Below, in pieces: positions 8,022-14,795 of a stretch of DNA of 32,901 nt; position 1 is the stretch's first letter, and each line of letters starts with the position of its first letter. The position numbers and the translations under genes are program-made. The notes beneath the pieces were generated by a model, which ran no database searches, was not told the origin of the DNA, and saw only the letters and a list, made by a program, of their open reading frames with translations. The stretch is from positions 1 to 32,901 of the forward strand of contig CAJUGO010000019.1 in assembly GCA_910585865.1 (NCBI GenBank), in the 5' to 3' direction. This DNA is from an uncultured Ruminococcus sp. Lineage in GTDB: Bacteria; Bacillota; Clostridia; Oscillospirales; Acutalibacteraceae.

Positions 8022-8486
8022 TTAATAGTATGCATTAATAAAAACAGTTCTGTTTGATACTGCTGAAGTACTTATACAACTTGCATATCCTGATGCTTCT
8101 ATTTTTGCAAGTCTCGAATATCCATTCAGCTTAGAAGTTGATACAGTTCTTAATTGGTAAGTAGAATCACTTGTAATAAAACTATTATTGCCCGAATAAA
8201 TAGCTGTCGTGCCATTTGTCTTTACATACTGCACACTGTTTTTACTTTTTAAAGTAGTAGGACCTCCATTTGTAACGCTCCATAAACTTCCCACGGCACG
8301 ACCGTCTTGCGAAGATAATTTTAGCGAATAACCATTTGTTGTATCTGAACTTGTTACAGTAACGGAATGTCCGTCCGGCGAATATGAAATTGCTCCGGCA
8401 TTAATCGCTGTAACAGTCAAAAATGCACATACAACTGCCATAGAAGCAGCAACTGCTCTTTTACCTTTAATTGTTTTACGTTTCAT
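8022..8486 (-). CDS. Small secreted protein of unknown family
   Basis: A 154-aa product with a Sec signal peptide: basic KRKTIKGKR start, hydrophobic core, and likely cleavage after INAGA at about 32. The mature part of about 120 aa is rich in Ser, Thr, Gly and Asn, has a single Cys, and looks beta-stranded (HSVTVTSSDTTNGYSLKL, TSKLNGYSRLAKIEASGYAS). The family was not recognised. AGGAGG upstream fixes the start. It is first in a two-gene operon with the beta-propeller-like lipoprotein, so the pair may act together at the cell surface. The signal and spacing resemble those of small exported factors with a partner lipoprotein, but there is no evidence for a toxin or bacteriocin. Confidence 0.7.
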   Translation of the reverse strand: MKRKTIKGKRAVAASMAVVCAFLTVTAINAGAISYSPDGHSVTVTSSDTTNGYSLKLSSQDGRAVGSLWSVTNGGPTTLKSKNSVQYVKTNGTTAIYSGNNSFITSDSTYQLRTVSTSKLNGYSRLAKIEASGYASCISTSAVSNRTVFINAYY

Positions 8487-8992
8487 AATAAAATCCTCCT
8501 GTTTATATAAAAATAATTAAACTGCAATTACATTATATTAACCATTGGATTCTCCCCTTTTCTGCCTAAAACATTATTTATTCTCTTTTAGCTGTCTTAG
8601 TTCCAAATTTTAAGCAAACTCACGCAGTCAAAAGCAACCTCACTCTGTTTTCTCTATAAGTTTAGCTGCTTTACATTTACTTATAACTTCCATATTTATC
8701 TGAATTATAATCGCTTAGCAAATTCTTATTGAAGCAAAATTTTTAATAATTTTCCTTTTATTTAAATATACAGTACGAACAATAATACGTCAATAATTTT
8801 GGCATATACTATAATTTTTTGGCACAAAAAGCAACAAGGCGTCGCAGAATTAAAATCTGAAACACCTTGTTTACAAAATAAGTTATTTTTAATATTCTGT
8901 TGTAAATCACTAAATTACCATTCGCTGCATTTTACGAACCTACCACGAAATAAAGCGGGTAATCAAAGTATACACAATAAATAACAGAATAT
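8487..8992. other. Intergenic region, no gene recognised
   Basis: This AT-rich stretch holds the leader of the secreted-protein gene: a TATAAT-like box near 8530-8540 on the minus strand, without a good -35. An inverted repeat ACAAGGYGT...ACRCCTTGT, about 8832-8872, has a T-rich flank on the minus strand (GCTTTTTG) and may be a secondary terminator for transcription coming from the fibre operon. Open frames here lack ribosome binding sites and protein-like composition. Confidence 0.4.
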
Positions 8993-9021
8993 ACAAAAAG
9001 CGACAGTTTTCACCATCGCTT
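8993..9021 (-). terminator. Rho-independent terminator of the sipW-tasA operon
   Basis: On the minus strand AAGCGATGGT-GAAA-ACTGTCGCTT forms a 10-bp stem (two G-U pairs) closed by a GNRA loop and followed by TTTTT. It lies 130 bp past the last fibre gene. Its upstream arm overlaps the inverted repeat at 9018-9091, so an alternative fold is possible. Confidence 0.7.
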
Positions 9022-9091
9022 GTTTCCAATTTCTGTTTTATTATCGGATTTGGCAAATGCCCAAGATAATTCGCCTTATAAGGAAACAAGC
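9018..9091 (-). repeat. Nested inverted repeat overlapping the operon terminator
   Basis: Outer arms GCTTGTTTCC (9018-9027) and GGAAACAAGC (9082-9091) are perfect complements over 10 bp. Inside are ATTATC/GATAAT and TTGG/CCAA arms, giving one long nested hairpin. The outer arm contains the first bases of the terminator stem, so the two folds exclude each other. It could be an attenuator-like RNA or a small MITE-like repeat; no known RNA family was recognised. Confidence 0.4.
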
Positions 9092-9150
9092 AAAAGTACA
9101 GCAACATCTCAATGCAAAATCTGTTGATTTGTATGTTCCCATGTTATTAT

Positions 9151-9645
9151 TTACATTTGTTTTACCTCTAGAATACTGCCATTTGCTATTCCTGGTTCTT
9201 CTGAACTTTCACCCCACATTGGAGTAAATGTACAGTACATATTCTCCTCAGGCATTACAGTAAATGACAACGCTTCACCTTTGAAAATTTGGCTCGTATA
9301 AAATGACTGTTCGCCACACCTAACAATGCAATAACCCTCTGAGGCTGTACTTGTAGCCATAAGAGTAACAGTATAAGCGGAATTGCTGTTTAAAAGATAT
9401 CCGCCTTCCTGTGATTCATACAAAACAGTTCCTTCAACGTCTGTAACTACAGCTTCTACTAAAAAATTGGCAATATTGATAGTCCGAGAAGTTTGAACTG
9501 AACTTACAAACCAAGCCCAGCTTGTATTCACTAAAAGCACAGCAGATAAAAGTAAACCCAAAACAGATGGCAAAAACCACAAAAAACCAAAACTTTTCAC
9601 TTTTGACCATTGGTTCAAAACATATAATAACAGTCTGTTTTTCAT
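9151..9645 (-). CDS. SipW-dependent-type exported protein, third gene of the fibre operon (TapA-like position)
   Basis: The 164-aa product starts at MKNRLLLY; the ATG follows a GGGGTGAG ribosome binding site, and a longer open frame has no better signal. A basic N-terminus and hydrophobic segment (about 22-44) lead to SWAWFVSSVQTSRT, the motif that marks TasA/camelysin-type proteins processed by SipW-like signal peptidases. The mature part of about 115 aa has two cysteines close together (YCIVRCGEQ) and one further on (MYCTF). It may be a minor fibre component or assembly/anchor protein equivalent in role to TapA; sequence similarity to TapA itself is not evident. It lies 149 bp after tasA, separated by a strong hairpin, suggesting lower expression than tasA. 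Confidence 0.65.
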   Translation of the reverse strand: MKNRLLLYVLNQWSKVKSFGFLWFLPSVLGLLLSAVLLVNTSWAWFVSSVQTSRTINIANFLVEAVVTDVEGTVLYESQEGGYLLNSNSAYTVTLMATSTASEGYCIVRCGEQSFYTSQIFKGEALSFTVMPEENMYCTFTPMWGESSEEPGIANGSILEVKQM

Positions 9646-9757
9646 AGTTCTCACCCCTATTTTTAAAGACCACAATTAAAATTATTTATAATACAGCTAT
9701 TTCTTCCGAGCACTCAGCTCAGAAGAAAATTGCTTTAGACAATATTAAAAATTTGTC

Positions 9758-9785
9758 TTTCCCTCTCTCAAAAGAGAGAGGGAAA
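9758..9785 (-). terminator. Intra-operon hairpin directly after tasA
   Basis: A perfect 12-bp stem TTTCCCTCTCTC/GAGAGAGGGAAA with a 4-nt loop begins 9 bp after the tasA stop. The tail on the minus strand is GACAAATTTTTA, a weak U-tract. It probably acts as a partial terminator or mRNA-stabilising element favouring tasA over the downstream gene. Confidence 0.6.
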
Positions 9786-9794
9786 TTTATGAGA

Positions 9795-10556
9795 TTAAGC
9801 GAATGGATCTGCATTTTCGCCTTCGTCTGTACCAACACCGCCTGTGATAAACTCATCTACAGCTTTTGCATCGTATCCGTCATCAATGCTGTCTTTCTCA
9901 CCTGTTTGCTGAGTAGCATTTAACTCGATACCTAATTCTAACTGATAAGATCCGCTGCGATCATTGTTAAGGTTGAAAATATTGTCAACATCGTTTGAAA
10001 CCGGCTGCCAGTAAACAACTACAGTATATGCTTCTGATTGATTCTCCTGCAATGTTCCGGTTCTACTTTCTACCTCAGAGAGTGAAACGAAATCTAAATC
10101 AGCAATACCCTCTCTTGTAATTGAGGCAGGAGTAACTGTTCCATCCTCGGCAACAGTTGCGGGAACAAATGCAACCTTAAGATAATCACCAAGATAGCTC
10201 TTGCCGTCAGCAGTATCAACACCAGACTCCTGTGTATTAAGATTAAAATCATATGCTAAATCAAGTGTTCCTGCATTTTCTACAACGAATGTCTCAGTTG
10301 CTACAGCACCGGGCTCCCATACAATTTCATTACCATCTACATTTAAGAACAAATCTGTATTTGCCTCTACTTTTTCAACACCATTACTACCGATGTGATT
10401 AAGTTCTACATCTAAATTACCTGTGTTTATGAGGTTGCTGCCTGTCTCAGTATCGCTGAACCATGCAAGTGTACCGCCTGCCAATAAGGCAAAACTAAGA
10501 ATTACGGAAAGTGCGCTAAATACAACTGATCTCTTTTCATTTTTTATTTTTTTCAT
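9795..10556 (-). CDS. tasA: TasA/camelysin-family fibre protein with SipW-type signal peptide
   Basis: The 253-aa product starts at MKKIKNEKRS, fixed by GGAGG 8 bp upstream; a slightly longer frame has no ribosome binding site. A signal peptide (about 8-30) ends in GGTLAWFSDTETGSN, the signature of SipW-dependent TasA/camelysin (CalY) proteins, which form biofilm fibres on the outside of Bacilli and many Clostridia. The mature domain has the expected beta-sandwich pattern: GNLDVELNHIG, an EPGA segment with VVENAGTLDLAYDF near 90-110, and SGSYQLELGIELNATQQTG near 210. An acidic tail ends GEDPFA-like. It is encoded directly downstream of sipW, its expected processing enzyme, and controlled by the same c-di-GMP riboswitch leader. 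Symbol by family and operon context; camelysin-type protease activity is not assumed. Confidence 0.85.
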   Translation of the reverse strand: MKKIKNEKRSVVFSALSVILSFALLAGGTLAWFSDTETGSNLINTGNLDVELNHIGSNGVEKVEANTDLFLNVDGNEIVWEPGAVATETFVVENAGTLDLAYDFNLNTQESGVDTADGKSYLGDYLKVAFVPATVAEDGTVTPASITREGIADLDFVSLSEVESRTGTLQENQSEAYTVVVYWQPVSNDVDNIFNLNNDRSGSYQLELGIELNATQQTGEKDSIDDGYDAKAVDEFITGGVGTDEGENADPFA

Positions 10557-10702
10557 AATATAATCCTCCAAAATTTAATAATTTTAATAATTGTAATTTT
10601 ATTTTTTTATATTTGTATATTGAGTTAAAACATTAATTTTCGTTTCTCAATACATCAAAAAATGATGCATAAATTTGCTATGAATCTGTTTTATGGCACT
10701 TT

Positions 10703-11380
10703 TTATGTAATTCCATTCACCTCCTGTTTGAGTCTCTTGAGTTCCTCTATCATTTTCATAGATTCAGCTTTCTCTGCCTGTAAATGTTCCCATTCAATCT
10801 TCATCATTGCAAGCTGCTTCTTCTTATACCTGCGGAATTTCCGAACAGTTTCAATAGCCTGTATAAGAATAAGCACAGAAAATGGAATAAAAATGCAGAG
10901 TATGTAGCCGGGTACAGTTTTTAAAAACTGCAATAAGTTGCCAACTCCTACGATCCGGAACTCGTATTTGCCAAGGACTCGGTCGAAAGCCACTTTGCTT
11001 TTGTCGTTCGTATTAGTGGTAGTACCGTAAGTTACAAATAAGGGGTTGCCTGTGTTGTCCGTTTGCACCTCTCTAATTTTGTGGGTAACCACTTCGCCGT
11101 AGCTTTCTTTATTAGTAGATTGAAAAGAGATGATGTCCCCTGCCCTTAAATTCGCGGGATCCACCTGTTTGGTAATTACCAAATCACCTGCTGAAAAATC
11201 CGTAGCACTCATTGAATTAGAAAGAACCACGAATGATTTATAACCAAATAAGTTCCGATCAATGTGATTCACCGTACTCAAAGAAATAATGGTGAAAATC
11301 AAAATTCCCACAGACATTAGAACCATAAGCCCAATCAGCACGCTTTTGAAAAATAACAGTTTTTTCTTCAGGGTAATCAT
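10703..11380 (-). CDS. sipW: SipW-like ER-type signal peptidase I with C-terminal coiled coil
   Basis: A 225-aa membrane signal peptidase. TM1 spans about 12-34. Catalytic SNSM gives Ser56, followed by AGDLVI. The usual catalytic Lys is replaced by His100 in VVTHKI, the hallmark of SipW/archaeal/ER-type signal peptidases, with an acidic DRVLGK segment near 130. TM2 spans about 158-178. The C-terminal 45 residues form a basic-acidic coiled coil (KKKQLAMMKIEWEHLQAEKAES...), a tail not present in short SipW proteins. It should cleave the two AWF-motif proteins encoded downstream. It is first gene after a c-di-GMP-I riboswitch, with GAGGAGG just before the start. A 146-bp gap separates it from tasA. 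Confidence 0.88.
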   Translation of the reverse strand: MITLKKKLLFFKSVLIGLMVLMSVGILIFTIISLSTVNHIDRNLFGYKSFVVLSNSMSATDFSAGDLVITKQVDPANLRAGDIISFQSTNKESYGEVVTHKIREVQTDNTGNPLFVTYGTTTNTNDKSKVAFDRVLGKYEFRIVGVGNLLQFLKTVPGYILCIFIPFSVLILIQAIETVRKFRRYKKKQLAMMKIEWEHLQAEKAESMKMIEELKRLKQEVNGIT

Positions 11381-11415
11381 CCTCCTCTATATTAAATTTC
11401 ATATTCAGACAAAAT

Positions 11416-11512
11416 AAAAAACGCTACAAATCGAAGGTGGATAGCAAACGTCAAAACGATTGCAACCACGCCTACACTTGTAAACGCTAAATACATTCAA
11501 GAAAAACTTGAA
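11416..11512 (-). promoter_or_regulatory. Expression platform of the sipW c-di-GMP riboswitch
   Basis: Downstream of the aptamer on the minus strand lie a small hairpin (TTCAAG/CTTGAA, about 11495-11512) and then a conserved stretch ending GCGTTTTTT (U-run at 11416-11421). The same layout and much of the same sequence follows the distal aptamer of the M60 operon, so it is a homologous platform. The U-run suggests transcription termination control, but the terminator stem is imperfect and could not be resolved by eye. Confidence 0.5.
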
Positions 11513-11588
11513 CGGCAATCGGCTGCCATACCGTCATAAACGGGTTAGGCCCTTTGACTTTGCGTCCCTGCATTTCCACAGGTTTGCT
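11513..11588 (-). ncRNA. c-di-GMP-I (GEMM) riboswitch aptamer upstream of sipW-tasA
   Basis: On the minus strand the sequence runs GCAAACCTGTGGAAATGCAG, then GGGACGCAAAGTC, GGGCCTAACCCG and ATGGCAGCCGATTGCC. These are the P1 arms, the GAAA-type P2 loop, the GACGCAAAG internal segment, the CCTAA junction and the ATGGCAGCC segment of the GEMM-I consensus. It lies about 60 bp after a strong promoter and 132 bp before sipW. The RNA should bind cyclic di-GMP and control the fibre operon; whether binding turns the operon on or off cannot be read with confidence. Confidence 0.9.
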
Positions 11589-11647
11589 AAATATGAAATT
11601 GTTAGAAGAAACTCAGTGAATAATCACTTGTGTTTCATCGTGGTTAT

Positions 11648-11676
11648 ATAATACCATGTACTTCCAGATTTGTCAA
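11648..11676 (-). promoter_or_regulatory. Sigma-A promoter of the sipW-tasA transcript
   Basis: Perfect TTGACA (11671-11676) and TATTAT (11648-11653) are spaced by 17 bp on the minus strand. The same arrangement and flanks occur upstream of the M60 operon riboswitches, which suggests the two leaders derive from one another. Confidence 0.75.
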
Positions 11677-11857
11677 GCACTTTTTTAAAATTTTTTAAAT
11701 TTTTTTCAAAATGTTATATAAGAACCAAAAGCAATATCAAAATCACATTAAAAAGGGACAACAACGCAGTTATGTGAAACTTTGAACCTACGATATATAA
11801 CTCTATAGGCTTGGGTATCATTGTTACACGTAAACCCACAGCTTTTGCAGAGACAGT

Positions 11858-11885
11858 GAGGGAACTGCCCAATAACAGTTCCCTC
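11858..11885 (-). terminator. Hairpin after the hybrid histidine kinase gene
   Basis: A perfect 10-bp stem GAGGGAACTG/CAGTTCCCTC with an 8-nt loop starts 9 bp past the kinase stop. No U-tract follows on the minus strand, so termination strength is uncertain. The rest of 11677-11857 shows no gene. Confidence 0.5.
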
Positions 11886-11893
11886 TAATATTT

Positions 11894-14437
11894 TTACATA
11901 TAACGTGCCAACAGACGGGATATCTCTCTCACGTCAATAGGTTTAGCGATGTGTGCGTTCATACCGCTCTCCAAACACTTTCGTACATCTTCTGCAAAAG
12001 CGTCTGCCGTCATTGCAATTATTGGTATCGTCACAGCATCCTTCCGCTGTAGAGAACGGATAGCCTTAGTTGCTTCATATCCGTTCATTACAGGCATCCG
12101 AATATCCATAAGAATTGCATCATAGTATCCCTCGGGCGAATTAGTAAACTTATCCAGACATATCTGTCCGTTTTCTGCCCATTCAAGTGTCAATCCGAGT
12201 TCTGACAAAAGATCATGAGCAATCTCCCAATTCAATTCGTTGTCCTCTGCAAGCAAAACTCGTTTCTGTGCAAAATTCTGATCATCCTCCGGAAGTGAAG
12301 ATACTGAATTGGAGTTATCCGCAAATTGCTTGAGACTGTGGAACAAAGTAGACTTAAACAACGGCTTGGAAATAAACCCTGTTACACCTGCAAGGCGTGC
12401 TTCTTTTTCAATTTCTCCCCAGTCGTAAGCCGAAATCAGCAAAATCGGGACTTCTCCCCCCAGACATTGGCGAATTTGACGAGCCGTTTCAATGCCCCCT
12501 ATACCCGGCAGTTTCCAATCCATCAGAATTATTTGATAATCATCCTGCCGCTGATGCCGTTCCGTCATCATTTCAATAGCGGTCTCACCGTCAGGTGTCC
12601 ACTCCGCATTTATGCCAAAAGACTTCAGCGAAGCAACTGCGCCCTCGCAGAGATGGCGGTCATCATCTACCACAAGCATATTCCAATTTGGGAGAACCAT
12701 ATCTTCTTCCAAGACCTCCGCCTTTCGTAAATCCAGCGTAACAAAAAACTTGCTTCCCACATTCTGAGTACTTTCTACCTCGATAGTTCCGCCCATAGCG
12801 TCCACTATGTATTTTGTAATTGCCATACCAAGTCCTGTACCTTCTGTTCTATGTATGCGTGTATTGTCCTCTCTGGCAAAAGCCTCAAAAATAATCTCTT
12901 TGAACTCAGGAGTCATACCAACACCGTTGTCTTCTACACAAAGTCGAATACGTACATATTCGTTTCCTAAATCAGATTGCTCCTCATAGATATCAAGGCG
13001 AACTGCTCCACCCTCCGGAGTAAACTTCACCGCATTTGACAGCAGATTTAAAATTACCTGATTCAAACGCACACTGTCACAGCATACATTCTCTGCAAAA
13101 ATGTCATGAACGGACAAATCAAATTGCTGATTTTTTTCTTTAATCTGAGGCTGAACAATACTTACTATACCGTCTATAACTTCACGTAATGACACCTGAT
13201 CCATATTAAGCGTCATTTTTCCGTTCTCAATTTTAGACATATCAAGCACATCATTGATAAGTCCTAAAAGATGTTTACTGGAAAGCGTAATTTTTTTCAG
13301 GCAGTTTTGTATTTGTTGTGTATCATTCAAATTAGCGGAGGCAATCGCAGTCATACCGACTATAGCATTCATTGGTGTTCTAATGTCGTGGCTCATATTG
13401 GACAAGAATTCGCTTTTCGCTCTGTTTGCCCGCTCTGCCTCCAGTCTGGCATTTTCAATTTCTCTAAGTTGCCACCAAGCCATACGCATATATACTAAAA
13501 ACAGAATAAGTAATGCCACCAAAATAATCGAACAGCTTGCTACTGCTATGAATACCCATTTGAAACCAAAATCATCAATTGTTTGGTCTAACACGCCATA
13601 AGGCATAAATGTCATCAAATACCACTCTGAATAAGGCAGCTTTGTACAGGACAGATGCAGCCGTACACCGTTGTTCTTCATAACTCCGGAATAGGGACGT
13701 TCTTCCTTAATAGCCTGTTTCAGTTCCTCAAGATATTCCTCAGGCGTTATACCTTCTGTTTCCTCGTAAAGATCCATAACACGGTCAAAGTAATTATCAC
13801 GGTCTTTTTCAACGGTACGAACCACAAAACTGCCGTCGAAACGAATGATGAATGAATACACCTTAGCACCGTTTACGTTCAGAGAAAGTGCTTCTGTAAT
13901 ACGGTCTACAGGAAATGCCGCTACAAGCGCCGTACTATTCTTTCCGTCCGCCATAGGATACTCACTTGAAACACCTATCAGAATTACATTGTTGCCCTTA
14001 TTATCTAACCCTAGTGCTACTTTTTTCTCATTACTGTTTAATGATTTAAGAAAAGGAGGCGGATCAACAATTTGCAAACCTTCACCGTAAATCATCTCAA
14101 ATTGTCCGTCACTTGACATAAGCGCCAAATCACTGAAGCCGCAAGTCATGGAATTCTGCTCCAACAGCTGTTTTAATTCCTGCTGACTCATACTGCTGTC
14201 CGGTGGGGTTGTCTTTACCAGAGCACTTACCTGATCCAAATTCATCTCTATAAGCGTTTCAAAATGAATGGATATTTGTTCACACATACCCTTCATATAA
14301 AACCCGCCAACCTGATGAATAGTTTTTGTGCTTTGATCTCCCATGTACACAATCAAAAATGAAAACACAGTTAAACAAATCGCCACAACACAGGCAATTC
14401 CGATTTTTAAAACACGCGTTATCTTTTGACTTTTCAT
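11894..14437 (-). CDS. Membrane hybrid sensor histidine kinase with two receiver domains
   Basis: An 847-aa inner-membrane sensor. TM1 spans about 11-32, an extracytoplasmic sensor (about 33-290, Cache-like pattern) follows, and TM2 spans about 294-317. The HisKA domain has phospho-acceptor His350 in SHDIRTPMNA. HATPase_c has N-box NLLSNAVKF (465-472), G1 DNGVGM (503-508) and G2 GTGLGM (533-538). REC1 has Asp640 in MDWKLPG, and REC2 has DED-type acid residues at 731-732 and Asp778 in MDIRMPV. All catalytic residues are present. The phosphate path His-Asp-HPt-Asp fits the neighbouring HPt protein and receiver-GGDEF protein, so the three genes form one phosphorelay. The ligand is unknown. GGGAGG precedes the start, and the gene follows the HPt gene by 4 bp. 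Confidence 0.92.
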   Translation of the reverse strand: MKSQKITRVLKIGIACVVAICLTVFSFLIVYMGDQSTKTIHQVGGFYMKGMCEQISIHFETLIEMNLDQVSALVKTTPPDSSMSQQELKQLLEQNSMTCGFSDLALMSSDGQFEMIYGEGLQIVDPPPFLKSLNSNEKKVALGLDNKGNNVILIGVSSEYPMADGKNSTALVAAFPVDRITEALSLNVNGAKVYSFIIRFDGSFVVRTVEKDRDNYFDRVMDLYEETEGITPEEYLEELKQAIKEERPYSGVMKNNGVRLHLSCTKLPYSEWYLMTFMPYGVLDQTIDDFGFKWVFIAVASCSIILVALLILFLVYMRMAWWQLREIENARLEAERANRAKSEFLSNMSHDIRTPMNAIVGMTAIASANLNDTQQIQNCLKKITLSSKHLLGLINDVLDMSKIENGKMTLNMDQVSLREVIDGIVSIVQPQIKEKNQQFDLSVHDIFAENVCCDSVRLNQVILNLLSNAVKFTPEGGAVRLDIYEEQSDLGNEYVRIRLCVEDNGVGMTPEFKEIIFEAFAREDNTRIHRTEGTGLGMAITKYIVDAMGGTIEVESTQNVGSKFFVTLDLRKAEVLEEDMVLPNWNMLVVDDDRHLCEGAVASLKSFGINAEWTPDGETAIEMMTERHQRQDDYQIILMDWKLPGIGGIETARQIRQCLGGEVPILLISAYDWGEIEKEARLAGVTGFISKPLFKSTLFHSLKQFADNSNSVSSLPEDDQNFAQKRVLLAEDNELNWEIAHDLLSELGLTLEWAENGQICLDKFTNSPEGYYDAILMDIRMPVMNGYEATKAIRSLQRKDAVTIPIIAMTADAFAEDVRKCLESGMNAHIAKPIDVREISRLLARYM

Positions 14438-14441
14438 AAAA

Positions 14442-14795
14442 TCATGCCTCCCGATACGCTAAAATAGCATTTACGGTTTTGTGATACTCTGACTCCAGTT
14501 GATTCACCAAAGATGATACTTCTTTCTCTTCATCTTGTCTCAGTATCTCCGTAAGACGGTTTGCAGACTCGTAAAGTCCAGTAAAACCTAAATTCTGCGC
14601 AACACCCTTGATTGTATGGGCAGCCCGAAAAGCAGTTTCACGATCATGTACCGCAAGTCCCTGCTGTAAAGTTTTAAAGCTTGGGTCATCAAGAAATTTC
14701 AGAGCAAATTTTTCAACCAATGTCTCTTTGCGCATTCGTCCTAAAACGCCCTCATAGTCTCCCTCAAAAATCTCATAACATTGTTTAAGTGTCAT
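14442..14795 (-). CDS. Stand-alone HPt phosphotransfer protein
   Basis: A 117-aa cytoplasmic helical protein with the HPt signature AAHTIKGVAQNLGF (phospho-acceptor His60), all-alpha pattern and normal HPt length. It should shuttle phosphate between the hybrid kinase receiver(s) and the receiver of the c-di-GMP enzyme encoded upstream. It overlaps the upstream gene by 11 bp, has GGAGG as ribosome binding site, and is followed after 4 bp by the kinase gene, so translation of the three is probably coupled. Confidence 0.88.
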   Translation of the reverse strand: MTLKQCYEIFEGDYEGVLGRMRKETLVEKFALKFLDDPSFKTLQQGLAVHDRETAFRAAHTIKGVAQNLGFTGLYESANRLTEILRQDEEKEVSSLVNQLESEYHKTVNAILAYREA

